In this document: piece by piece, positions 1-8,294 of the stretch
Layout of the letters: every line of letters starts with the position of its first letter
Position numbering within the stretch: the stretch's first letter is position 1
Translations under genes and position numbers: made by a program
NCBI RefSeq assembly: GCF_009740285.1
Contig: NZ_CP046566.1
Location: 4,006,658 to 4,070,657 of the forward strand
Source of the DNA: Phnomibacter ginsenosidimutans
GTDB taxonomy: Bacteria > Bacteroidota > Bacteroidia > Chitinophagales > Chitinophagaceae
Length of the DNA: 64,000 bases
Reading direction: 5' to 3'
The notes under the pieces: model-generated
The model's input: only the letters and a program-made list of their open reading frames with translations
Told to the model about the DNA's origin: nothing
Databases searched by the model: none

Positions 1-93
1 TCGGTACAGCAACTGCCTGCTGGCCGCTACCTGGTGCAGCTCAAAGCCGACAACGGCACCGTGAGCAGCCAGTCGTTCAACGTGGCCCGCTAA
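1..93 (+). CDS. C-terminal end of a type IX-secreted protein (partial)
   Basis: Only the last 30 codons lie in the window. They read as the closing strands of a type A C-terminal sorting domain of the Por/type IX secretion system: LPAGRYLVQLKADNG, a short turn, then QSFNVAR and a TAA stop. The same pattern (PAGTYLLRL, then a short final strand) ends the multi-module protein that lies about 2 kb further on. Such tails carry proteins across the outer membrane and are cut off at the surface. The body of the protein is outside the window, so its function cannot be told. Confidence 0.75.
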   Translation, partial: SVQQLPAGRYLVQLKADNGTVSSQSFNVAR

Positions 94-114
94 TACAGCA
101 TTGCAACTACATCA

Positions 115-150
115 TAAAAAAGCCGGAGCGATTTGCTTCGGCTTTTTTTA
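115..150. terminator. Rho-independent terminator, bidirectional
   Basis: An A-run followed by GCCGGAGC, a four-base loop, GCTTCGGC and a T-run form a stem with one G-T pair. It lies between two genes that converge here. The A-run before and T-run after the stem would serve both strands. Confidence 0.75.
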
Positions 151-165
151 TTTGGTAAGATGCTA

Positions 166-774
166 CTAATTGAGTGAAACGCTTTGCTGAAGCTTGTCAT
201 AAAGTGCTGTACAATCTTCAGACTTGGGTGCATCAATCATGCTCAATTGAATAAAGTATCCGTCGCCGGGTATCGAATAGGTTCTTGTTCTGATATCATA
301 TTTTTTGCCACCGGATTCCATAGTATATGTAACAATTGCAAAAAATACTTTCTTGTTACTCAAGGTCACTGTGTCAGGTCCCTTTTGAATCACAAAGTTT
401 GTAAACAAGCTTTTCATTTGCTTAATGCTAGCTTCCATCATGTCAAAAAAATCATCGAAGTTGCTTGCAGGTACCGGATTTTTTCGCACCAGAATGTTGA
501 TGGTAGGAATGATACCAGCATGGGTTTGAGGCTTGTATTTCATGAATGACCCGATACGAATAGAGTTGTTGTGACTCTTTAGCAATCGTTCCATCTCCTC
601 TTTACTGAAATTAAATTTTTCGAGATTTGAGGCTGTCACTTCCTGTGTAACCGTATGCCACTCTTCTGGTTTCTCCATAGAAAAACCAAAGCGTTTATCT
701 TCTACTCTTTCTTGTGCAGCTACCACCAACAACAAATTACACAACAGAGCTGTGACCAAAATTCTACGCATCAT
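166..774 (-). CDS. Exported protein of unknown function
   Basis: A 202-residue protein with a clear Sec signal peptide (MMRRILVTALLCNLLLVVAA, cut near AQE). The mature part is about 180 residues of mixed alpha/beta character: an early GFSMEKPEEW segment, a central helical stretch rich in Met and Phe, then strands ending in GDGYFIQLSMIDAP. The overall plan, a single small domain after a signal peptide with a FGFSMEKPEEW opening, recalls the PsbP-like/DUF1795 proteins found widely in bacteria, but this is a loose likeness only. It is divergent from the M16 peptidase gene, with about 95 bases between the two starts, and has no other close neighbour on its strand. Confidence 0.6.
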   Translation of the reverse strand: MMRRILVTALLCNLLLVVAAQERVEDKRFGFSMEKPEEWHTVTQEVTASNLEKFNFSKEEMERLLKSHNNSIRIGSFMKYKPQTHAGIIPTINILVRKNPVPASNFDDFFDMMEASIKQMKSLFTNFVIQKGPDTVTLSNKKVFFAIVTYTMESGGKKYDIRTRTYSIPGDGYFIQLSMIDAPKSEDCTALYDKLQQSVSLN

Positions 775-869
775 TATCTGTATTTTATTGCAATACTACT
801 CCATCGGCATCTAATGCCGCTCAAGGCTTGTGTTGGTATATCCAACCTCAATGCCGATTTTTGCCCCCT

Positions 870-2111
870 ATGATTCACTACGAAAAATTCATGTTGCCCA
901 ACGGGCTTACTGTTATCGTTCATCCTGATTTTAGCACCCCCATGGCCGTGGTAAATGTGATGTACGATGTAGGTGCCCGTGATGAAAACCCGGACCGCAC
1001 CGGCTTTGCCCATTTGTTTGAGCACCTCATGTTTGGCGGCAGCATCAACATACCCGAATACGACGAGCCGTTGCAAATGGCCGGCGGCGAAAACAATGCC
1101 TATACTACCAACGACCTCACCAACTACTACATACAACTGCCGGTAGAAAATTTGGAAACCGCTTTCTGGCTCGAAAGCGACCGCATGCTGAGCCTCGCAT
1201 TTAGCCCCGAAAGTTTGGAAGTACAACGCAAAGTGGTTTGTGAAGAATTCAAAGAACACTACATCAATAAACCATACGGCGATGTGTGGCACAAATTGCG
1301 GGAGCTGAGCTATACACAGCATCCCTATCGCTGGATGACCATTGGCAAAGAACTACGCCATGTAGAAGAAGCGCAGCTCGACGATGTAAAAAACTTTTTC
1401 TTCAAGCACTACACCCCTTGCAATGCTATACTAGTGGTGGCCGGGCCTGTACAAACAGCCGAGGTAAAAGCACTGGCAGAAAAATGGTTTGGTGATATTC
1501 CGTCGGGTACAAAATATGTACGCCAGCTGCCCAAAGAACCAGTGCAAACTGCCCCCCGCCGCATGGATGTAACGGCCAGTGTGCCGCTGGATGCTTTTTA
1601 CAAAACCTGGCACGTATGCGGCCGGCAAGATGCAGCCTATCATGCTACCGATTTGATTACCGAAGTATTGGGCAGTGGCGCCAGCAGCAGGCTGTATCAG
1701 CATTTGGTAAAAGAGCAACGCTTGTTCAGCAATATTGAATGCTACCACTTTGGCAGCATCGACCCGGGTATGTTGGTAATTGAAGGCAAGCTGGTAAAAG
1801 GCATTACCCCCGAAGCTGCAGAAGCTGCTGTGCAGGCCGAAATTGCACAACTCTTACAACAAGGTGTAACCGAACAAGAATTGCAAAAAGCCAAAAACAA
1901 AACGGAAAGCATCATCTCCTTTGAAGACATGAGCCTGATGAACCGGGCCAACAACCTGGCATTTTATGAGCTGCTGGGCGATGCTGCTGAAATGAATACA
2001 GAGCTGAATAAATACCAAAGCGTTACAGCCGCTCAATTCATGGAAACGGCAAACACGATTTTCACCGAAACCAACAGCAATACCTTGTACTATCGAAGCA
2101 ATATGAACTGA
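870..2111 (+). CDS. M16 family zinc peptidase, catalytic subunit
   Basis: A 413-residue insulinase/processing-peptidase type protein. The inverted zinc motif HxxEH is present as HLFEH (His48, Glu51, His52), and the third ligand is a Glu in VVCEEFKEH near residue 125. The N-terminal half is the catalytic M16 domain, and the C-terminal half is the second M16 lobe. The start at MIHYEKFMLPNG is preferred to one 14 codons upstream because M16 proteins open with this strand. No signal peptide is seen. The second lobe reads LVKEQRLFSN where M16 partners normally have the R-E-x-x-G-x-x-Y pair, so the substrate-binding Arg/Tyr pair seems absent. This is the pattern of the catalytic member of a two-chain M16B enzyme. 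The likely partner lies 13 kb away. Confidence 0.9.
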   Translation: MIHYEKFMLPNGLTVIVHPDFSTPMAVVNVMYDVGARDENPDRTGFAHLFEHLMFGGSINIPEYDEPLQMAGGENNAYTTNDLTNYYIQLPVENLETAFWLESDRMLSLAFSPESLEVQRKVVCEEFKEHYINKPYGDVWHKLRELSYTQHPYRWMTIGKELRHVEEAQLDDVKNFFFKHYTPCNAILVVAGPVQTAEVKALAEKWFGDIPSGTKYVRQLPKEPVQTAPRRMDVTASVPLDAFYKTWHVCGRQDAAYHATDLITEVLGSGASSRLYQHLVKEQRLFSNIECYHFGSIDPGMLVIEGKLVKGITPEAAEAAVQAEIAQLLQQGVTEQELQKAKNKTESIISFEDMSLMNRANNLAFYELLGDAAEMNTELNKYQSVTAAQFMETANTIFTETNSNTLYYRSNMN

Positions 2112-2129
2112 TGATTTTGTTTCCTACAA

Positions 2130-2163
2130 AAGAAAGACCGCGGCACAAGCCACGGTCTTTTTC
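2130..2163. terminator. Rho-independent terminator, bidirectional
   Basis: AAAGACCGCGGC, a short ACAA loop, GCCACGGTCTTTTT: a GC-rich stem flanked by an A-run and a T-run, midway between the M16 peptidase gene and the end of the convergent binding-protein gene. It can end transcripts from both sides. Confidence 0.75.
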
Positions 2164-2184
2164 ATTACAACATGATATCCAACT

Positions 2185-4498
2185 TTACTGCACAATCAGT
2201 TTTTCTGTGCTGCTAACGCCATTGGCAGTCAACCGCAACAGATACGTACCTGCTGGCACGGTTTGAATATTAATGCTTTGCTGGCCATTGCTTACGTTCA
2301 CTTGGCCACTCAGCACCGCTTTGCCATTCATGTTCAGCAGCTGATACTGCAGTGTACCACTCACCGCATCGGTGTTGAGGTATACCATACCCTTGGCAGG
2401 ATTGGGGAATACCGTCACTGCGCCACGCTTGGCGGCCATGTTCACCATGCGTACTTCGCTAAAGGCTTGTTTGCCATCCAGATCTGTTTGTTTCAGGCGA
2501 TAGTAGTTGTTGCCTTTACCGGGTTTGTTGTCGGTAAATACATACTGACGCTGACTGTTGCTATTGCCTGCACCGGCTACAAAACCAATGTCGCTCCAGG
2601 TAAGGCCGTCAGCACTTTTTTCCACGGTAAAGCCTTTGTTGTTGCTTTCGCTGGCAGTACCCCATTTCAGCAATACGGCACCCGCATTGGCGGCAGCAGT
2701 AAAGCCATTAAACTTCACAGGCAAGGAGCCTTCCTTGTAGAAATAAATATTATCGAGCCATGCAGTGGTAGTACCAAATGGCAACGACTCTAGCTTAAAT
2801 TGGAATACGTTATTCATCACTACCGAGCCAAAAGTGGAGAGATCAACATCTACACTTACCCATTCGCTCAGCGTAGGTGTAACAGTTACGGCCGATTCCA
2901 CAGGTCCGGGGCTAATGAGGAAGAACTTGAATTGGGTGCTGTTTGGCGTCCACAAATCGAAGTGAAGCTTCGTCATGCCGGTGAGGTTCAAAGCAGGCGA
3001 CAATTCAAAGCCCTGATAGTTGAGGGTAGAATATTTCTTCGTGTCGTTACCGGCAATTTGCTCATCTGCAATCACCGTAGACTGACCCCAACCCGGATTG
3101 AAGTTGACACCGGTAATATTGGTGTATGCATTACTGAAAACAGAAATTACATCACCTGCATTTCTGGCCGGTGGTGTAGGTGCGGCAGTGGTGGGTGAAG
3201 TAGGCAATGCAGCACTCTTATAGAAATAAATATTGTCGAGCCATACCGTACTGGTGCCAAATGGTGTGCCTACTATTTTAAACTGAAACACATTGCTCAG
3301 CACTACAGGACTAAAGTTACTCAGGTCTACATCTACACTTTTCCAACCGCTTAAGGTTGGGGTAATGGTAGCTGGTATTTCTACAGGTCCGGGACTGATA
3401 AGATAGAACTGAAACTGCGTACAGTCGGGCGACCAGATATCAAAGTGCAGTTTGGTCATGCCGGTGAGGTTGAGGGCCGGCGTAAACTCAAAGCCCTGAT
3501 AGTTGAGGTTGGCATATTTGCGGGTATCATTGCCTGCCACCTGTACTTCGCTTACTACGGTAGACTGCCCCCAGTTGGGATTCCAGTTGATACCGGTTAC
3601 GTTGGTATAAGTCTGCACTGTATACAGACAGTACATCGCCGGCACTGCGGGCTGGTGGTGTAGGTGCTGCAGTATTAGGTTCGCTGGCAGCTCCAGATAC
3701 AGTAACGGATATTGAACCTGTGACAGCTGCACCTTGCAGGGTTGCCGTTACAGTAGCCGAACCTACAGTAGCAGCAGTACAAATACCGTTGGCATCAAAC
3801 GTAATGCGGCCAACAGGATTGCTGGTGAAGGTGAGATAAACACCTTTCAATGTGATTTGTGTGTTCACACTATTCACCGGAAAAGTAGCTCTTACGCCAG
3901 TGGCGGTAAATGTGCCACCAACGGCTTTGGTAAGGCTTTGGTTGTCCATCACTGCAGTGGGTGTACCAATGATACCACCGGTAAGATTTTCATAAGTAAT
4001 GTCATCGAACCACAAGGTATAAGCGCCTTCATCTGAGCCTTCGGCAAAGTGAAACAAACCATTGATGGCAGTGAGTTTTGACGCATCCGGAATGGGAATA
4101 ATCACTTTTACCCAAGAGGTACTAACCGCTACGTTGTTGAGCTCAGTTTGATAAGCATCAGAAGCGGCATTGTTACCCAAGCCACTTACATTGAGTGTAA
4201 CGGCCTTACTGGCTTTTACCCAAAAAGAAACTGCATTGTAAGCACTGAGGTTGGCATTGGTAGCAGCGACCATGGCGCCGCCAGTGTAACCTGCGGCTGG
4301 TACATCTACCTTTAAAGATTTGGTACCCGATGAACCGGGCCTTGCATTGGCTGCATCAATAGTCAAGCTATTGGCAGAACCGCCAAAAGCAGAGAAGCTG
4401 ATACCGGCCGCATAATCGTCGTCGAATACTGCGGGTTGCGCCATGCCTATAGTGAATGCCGCCAGCAACAAGGATAGTGTTGCGTAGAGTTTTTTCAT
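2185..4498 (-). pseudogene. Secreted multi-module glycan-binding protein with type IX tail (frameshifted as sequenced)
   Basis: Two overlapping reading frames join into one protein of about 770 residues. Order: signal peptide (MKKLYATLSLLLAAFTIGMA); a beta-sandwich module ending in LWFDDITYEN; an Ig-like module; two near-identical modules of about 170 residues that each open near YTN(V/I)TG and end in a WLDNIYFYK strand; and a type A type IX sorting tail (VFPNPAKG ... PAGTYLLRL). The modules resemble carbohydrate-binding domains found beside GH16 enzymes. The reading frame breaks near position 3612, within the link to the first repeat. The total length is one base over a multiple of three, so one extra base explains it. 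The gene lies 86 bases after the GH16 gene and probably ends the beta-glucan operon. It has no catalytic motif I can recognise, so it is taken as a surface or released binding protein. Confidence 0.7.
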
Positions 4499-4584
4499 GT
4501 GCAATCGGATTTTGAAATGAACAAGCTGGATATTAAAAAAGGTCAAGCCTGTGTAAGAAAAGTAGCACAGGCCTGACTGGTTGA

Positions 4585-5430
4585 TTACTGTTCAATCATC
4601 TTAAACACTTTCACGTAGTCTACTTCCATTCTGGCAGGGAAGATGGTATTGTCTACCCCTTGCGCACCACCCCAGTTACCGCCTACGGCTACGTTCAAAA
4701 TCATGAAGAACTTTTTATCGAAAGGCCATGCAGTAAACCCTTTGTTTTCATTGATGAATTCGAAGTACTGCACATTGTCTACATAACCGCGAACTGCGTA
4801 AGGAGTCCAGTCTACGCGGTATACATGAAACGCATCCAAAGCACCGGGCACCATACGGCTGGCGGTTTTTTGCGTGTTGCGGGTATGGTTGTAGGCAGAT
4901 GTGTGTACACTGCAGTGTACTTTTTCCGGATCATAACCCACATGCTCCATGATGTCAATTTCACCACTGGCAGGCCAGGTACCATAATTGTTGTCTGCAC
5001 TCAGCATCCAAATGGCGGGCCATGTACCACGGCCCTTGGGCAGCTTGGCACGTATTTCAAAACGGCCATACAACCATTCGCCCTTGCCTTTCGAAATCAT
5101 TCGGGTGCTGCTGTATTCACGGCCATTGCTGCTTTCGCGGCGGGCTTCTATTACCAATGCACCATTTTCAATTTTGGCATTGTTGCCATTGGTATAATTC
5201 TGCAATTCATTGTTGCCCCAACCACTGCCGCCTGTTTCAAATGTCCACTTGCTTTGGTCTACACTAGTGCCGTCAAAATTGTCCTGCCAGGTAGGTGTGG
5301 TTTCAAATTTCCAGTCTTTGTCAATAATTACCTGCGGTGCAGTAATGGGCGGAATCACTTTTTCTTCGGTGCAGCTGCTCAGTTGCATCACTGCAACCAG
5401 CGTTACTATAGAATACACTAATTTCTTCAT
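4585..5430 (-). CDS. GH16 beta-glucanase lipoprotein (laminarinase type)
   Basis: A 281-residue lipoprotein with lipobox LSSC at residue 20, then a GH16 domain from about residue 45 to the end. The catalytic motif E-I-D-I-M-E-H is complete near residues 159-165, with nucleophile and acid/base Glu at its two ends. The flanking WPAIWML and VGGNWGG segments are typical of the GH16_3 endo-beta-1,3-glucanase group. It should cut beta-1,3- or mixed-linked glucans at the cell surface. It lies 22 bases after the PKD lipoprotein gene and shares the operon with SusC/SusD. A second GH16 gene at 14.1 kb has the same EIDIMEHVGYDPEKVH stretch, so the two are paralogs, one lipid-anchored and one soluble. 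Confidence 0.93.
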   Translation of the reverse strand: MKKLVYSIVTLVAVMQLSSCTEEKVIPPITAPQVIIDKDWKFETTPTWQDNFDGTSVDQSKWTFETGGSGWGNNELQNYTNGNNAKIENGALVIEARRESSNGREYSSTRMISKGKGEWLYGRFEIRAKLPKGRGTWPAIWMLSADNNYGTWPASGEIDIMEHVGYDPEKVHCSVHTSAYNHTRNTQKTASRMVPGALDAFHVYRVDWTPYAVRGYVDNVQYFEFINENKGFTAWPFDKKFFMILNVAVGGNWGGAQGVDNTIFPARMEVDYVKVFKMIEQ

Positions 5431-5452
5431 AACTGATTTTTTGATGTGAGTG

Positions 5453-6742
5453 TTATTGTGCTACCATTTTAAACTGGAACACAGTACCGCTGCCACTGCC
5501 GGCACGGAGTGTCATTCGGGTGGGAGAAATTTCGATGATGCGATAAGTATTATCCGGTACATCTGTGGTACCAATAAAGGCGGGCAACGGTGTGCCTGGC
5601 AATGTAACGGTTGCAATACCTGCTACACCGCCGGTGGTAGCTGCAAACGTAAAGGTGCTGTTGTAAGAACGGTCGCTGCCACAGTTGTAGTTGGGCGCAA
5701 TATTGCCACCGTTGAAAGTAGCACCGTTAGCATTGTAGTTTATAGCGTTGGCCGTAGTAAATGTGTACACATCATCTAACTGACAATCGGCCAGCGGACC
5801 ACCACCAAAATACTCAGCAGGGTTGCCTTCTGTACCAACAATAATGGCATTGGCACCGGGTGTTCCATCAAGCTTCCAGCCTTTGCTGGTAGCACCAGTC
5901 AGCAGTTGCTTAATGTCGGCCAATGTAAGCGCCACTTTACGCTTCAGTTTTACCTCCAGCAATTCGCCACCGCCCAATACTGATTGCAGCGTCATGGTAC
6001 CATCGGTATAGTTCACCACTTTGTAGCTGTTATTGCGTACCACATCTGTGGTGCCAATAAACGGACTACCAACGCCATTGCTGGTGGGGCCCAAAATAAT
6101 CACGGGTTGCTGGCCTGTTTTGGCCACTACTTTATAGGTAAGCGCATTGGACTTAGGACCCTGACAGCTATAGCCGCTTTGCACATCAAAAGTTTGTCCG
6201 TTGGCGTCATAAATAAAAGAACCGTCAGCGCCAAACTTGTACACATCATCGGCCTGACAACCAGCGGCAGCGCCGGCAAAATACACCTGTGTACCATCGG
6301 GCGACAATACTTTGATGGCATCGCCGTCGAGGCTCCATGTCCATTCAGAAGTACCACAGTTCGTCAACACTTTAAAGAAGGCATTGCTGCAGGCATCATT
6401 TACAAATACCTTTTTGGTAATGGAGTTATTGCCATTGGTACCTACAGTTGTTAAGCGAACATCGTAAGTGCCACCTACTTTGTAGGTATGCAACGGGCTT
6501 TTTTCTGATGACAAAGCTGCGTTATCGCCAAAGTCCCACTGGTATAAAAACTCTTCTTTGCTCTGGTTGGTAAACTGCACTTTGTATGCATACGGAAGCG
6601 TATCGCTGGCAGGGGCCTGTACAAAGCTGAAGTCTGCCACAGAAGCAGTGCCGCTCAGTTCCGGAATGGTTTTGGTGCAAGCAGACAGCAAGCTCATGGC
6701 TGCTGCCATAACCACTACACTGTATTTATGTAATTGTTTCAT
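5453..6742 (-). CDS. PKD-domain surface lipoprotein, SusE-position glycan-binding protein
   Basis: A 429-residue lipoprotein. The start at MKQLHKYSV is chosen because it gives a short signal peptide with lipobox LSAC. A PKD domain (residues about 35-110) shows the family signature YQWDFGD and HTYKVGGTYDVRL. After it come two similar units of about 140 residues. Each has a W-x-L-D-G start, a C(Q)(A/L)DDVY(K/T)F strand and a FIGTTDV ... (S/N)(Y/T)(K/R) end, so the C-terminal part is an internal duplication. It sits directly after susD, the place usually held by SusE/SusF-like surface glycan-binding proteins, and before the GH16 gene. I infer that it binds the beta-glucan. No catalytic residues are evident. 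Confidence 0.75.
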   Translation of the reverse strand: MKQLHKYSVVVMAAAMSLLSACTKTIPELSGTASVADFSFVQAPASDTLPYAYKVQFTNQSKEEFLYQWDFGDNAALSSEKSPLHTYKVGGTYDVRLTTVGTNGNNSITKKVFVNDACSNAFFKVLTNCGTSEWTWSLDGDAIKVLSPDGTQVYFAGAAAGCQADDVYKFGADGSFIYDANGQTFDVQSGYSCQGPKSNALTYKVVAKTGQQPVIILGPTSNGVGSPFIGTTDVVRNNSYKVVNYTDGTMTLQSVLGGGELLEVKLKRKVALTLADIKQLLTGATSKGWKLDGTPGANAIIVGTEGNPAEYFGGGPLADCQLDDVYTFTTANAINYNANGATFNGGNIAPNYNCGSDRSYNSTFTFAATTGGVAGIATVTLPGTPLPAFIGTTDVPDNTYRIIEISPTRMTLRAGSGSGTVFQFKMVAQ

Positions 6743-6765
6743 ATACAAAATCGTTTTGGGTGGTA

Positions 6766-8274
6766 TCAATATCCTTCGTTTTGGGTGAGGTTGGGGTTCT
6801 TATCCCGTTCGCCCTGCGGTATGGGCATATAACGGTGCTTGGCCTGAATATTGGTTTTGCCATGAGCCCGCATCACGGTGATAAAATAATTCTGATCGGG
6901 ATGACGCAGCAGATCGTACCAACGATGCATTTCGAATGCAAACTCAAGGCGGCGTTCTTTGTAAATAGCAGCGAGGTATTGCGCATCGGTAAGGCCAGCG
7001 GGCAGGGCAGCAAGGCCAGCTCTTGCCCGTACCTGATCAACAAATGGCTTGCCCAACGCCGGGCCTGCAGCTTCAGCATAAATCAACAGGATTTCGCTGT
7101 AGCGCATGATGGGTACGTTGAGTGCACAAGTCCAGCCACCGTTATCGCCGAGTGTGTTGGCAATGGGTACAAAATATTTCCGCACATTGAGGCCCAAAGG
7201 AGAACCAACCAACTGAGCAGGCTGAGTATACGTACCAAACTTATCGCCAGGCACCCACATGCTGCCGGGGCGACGCTTATCTGTTATGGTTGAATAGCTG
7301 CTTCCTGATTTTTCATACTGGTCGGCAAAGTCTTTGGTAGGTACATTCCAACCATAGCCACTGCTTTGTACAATATCTTGTGCACGGGGTGCAAAAAAGG
7401 TATTGAGCTTATGACCGGCACCAAAATCGCTCCACTGGCCGCCACCACTTCTGTACTGCACTTCAAATACCGACTCCGGACCATTTTCCAAATCGAGATT
7501 GAAATTGTCGGCATAGTTGGTAAGCAGGCTATAAGTAGCTGCATCAATCACTTCTTTGGCTTTGGCAGCAGCATTGGGTTTGTCGCCCAGCCACAGGTAT
7601 ACATTGGCCAGCAAGCCCTTGGCAGCACCACGGGTAGCACGGCCCAAATCGCCACCACTGTAGCGTACAGGTAGTGCAGTTTCAGCTACTTTCAGGTCGG
7701 CAATAATTTGATCGAATACTTTCTGCTTGGGAGAGCGGGCAATCACACTCGACTCCTGCGCCGTAATCACGTTTGTGTACAGGGGCACATCGCCAAACAC
7801 CCGCACCAAATGCCAGTAATAGAGAGCACGTAAAAAACGGGCTTCGCCCAAAATGCGGGTCCGTACGGTTTCACTCATTACAGGAATGGCAGGAACTTTT
7901 TCGAGCACCAGATTGGCCCGCAAAATGCCATAGTAGCTCTGAGCCCACAGCGTATTGATGATGGGGTTGAAAGGCGTTACGGTAAAATTGTCGAGCTCGG
8001 CAGTTTCCAAACCGTCGCCACCACCACCGCCACCCAGGTCGGTATCATCACTCATGATATCGCCAATATGCCAGGCGGCACCATTGTAAATAGCAGAAAG
8101 CGGCGTGTAAACCGAATTGATACCGGCAATGGCCTGTGCTTCTGTTTGAAAGTAATTATCGACCGTACTCAATGGTATGGTTGGCTCAATAGTGAGGTCC
8201 TTTTTGGAACAGCCAAACAAGATGGCTGCCATCATGAGCAGGTAGGTACTGATTTTTATAATTCGTTGAATCAT
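6766..8274 (-). CDS. SusD/RagB family outer-membrane lipoprotein
   Basis: A protein of about 502 residues with lipobox LFGC followed by SKKDL, then the SusD fold: helical TPR-like N-terminal part with RFLRALYYWHLVRVFGDVPL, the family's most constant motif, and C-terminal (E)RRLEFAFEMHRWYDLLRHP. The start at MIQRIIK is preferred because the earlier ATG would overlap the end of susC. SusD proteins cap the SusC channel and bind the glycan before import. It follows susC by 20 bases and precedes the PKD lipoprotein by 23, so all are probably co-transcribed. Confidence 0.95.
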   Translation of the reverse strand: MIQRIIKISTYLLMMAAILFGCSKKDLTIEPTIPLSTVDNYFQTEAQAIAGINSVYTPLSAIYNGAAWHIGDIMSDDTDLGGGGGGDGLETAELDNFTVTPFNPIINTLWAQSYYGILRANLVLEKVPAIPVMSETVRTRILGEARFLRALYYWHLVRVFGDVPLYTNVITAQESSVIARSPKQKVFDQIIADLKVAETALPVRYSGGDLGRATRGAAKGLLANVYLWLGDKPNAAAKAKEVIDAATYSLLTNYADNFNLDLENGPESVFEVQYRSGGGQWSDFGAGHKLNTFFAPRAQDIVQSSGYGWNVPTKDFADQYEKSGSSYSTITDKRRPGSMWVPGDKFGTYTQPAQLVGSPLGLNVRKYFVPIANTLGDNGGWTCALNVPIMRYSEILLIYAEAAGPALGKPFVDQVRARAGLAALPAGLTDAQYLAAIYKERRLEFAFEMHRWYDLLRHPDQNYFITVMRAHGKTNIQAKHRYMPIPQGERDKNPNLTQNEGY

Positions 8275-8294
8275 GGCAAAAGATTTTAATGGCA

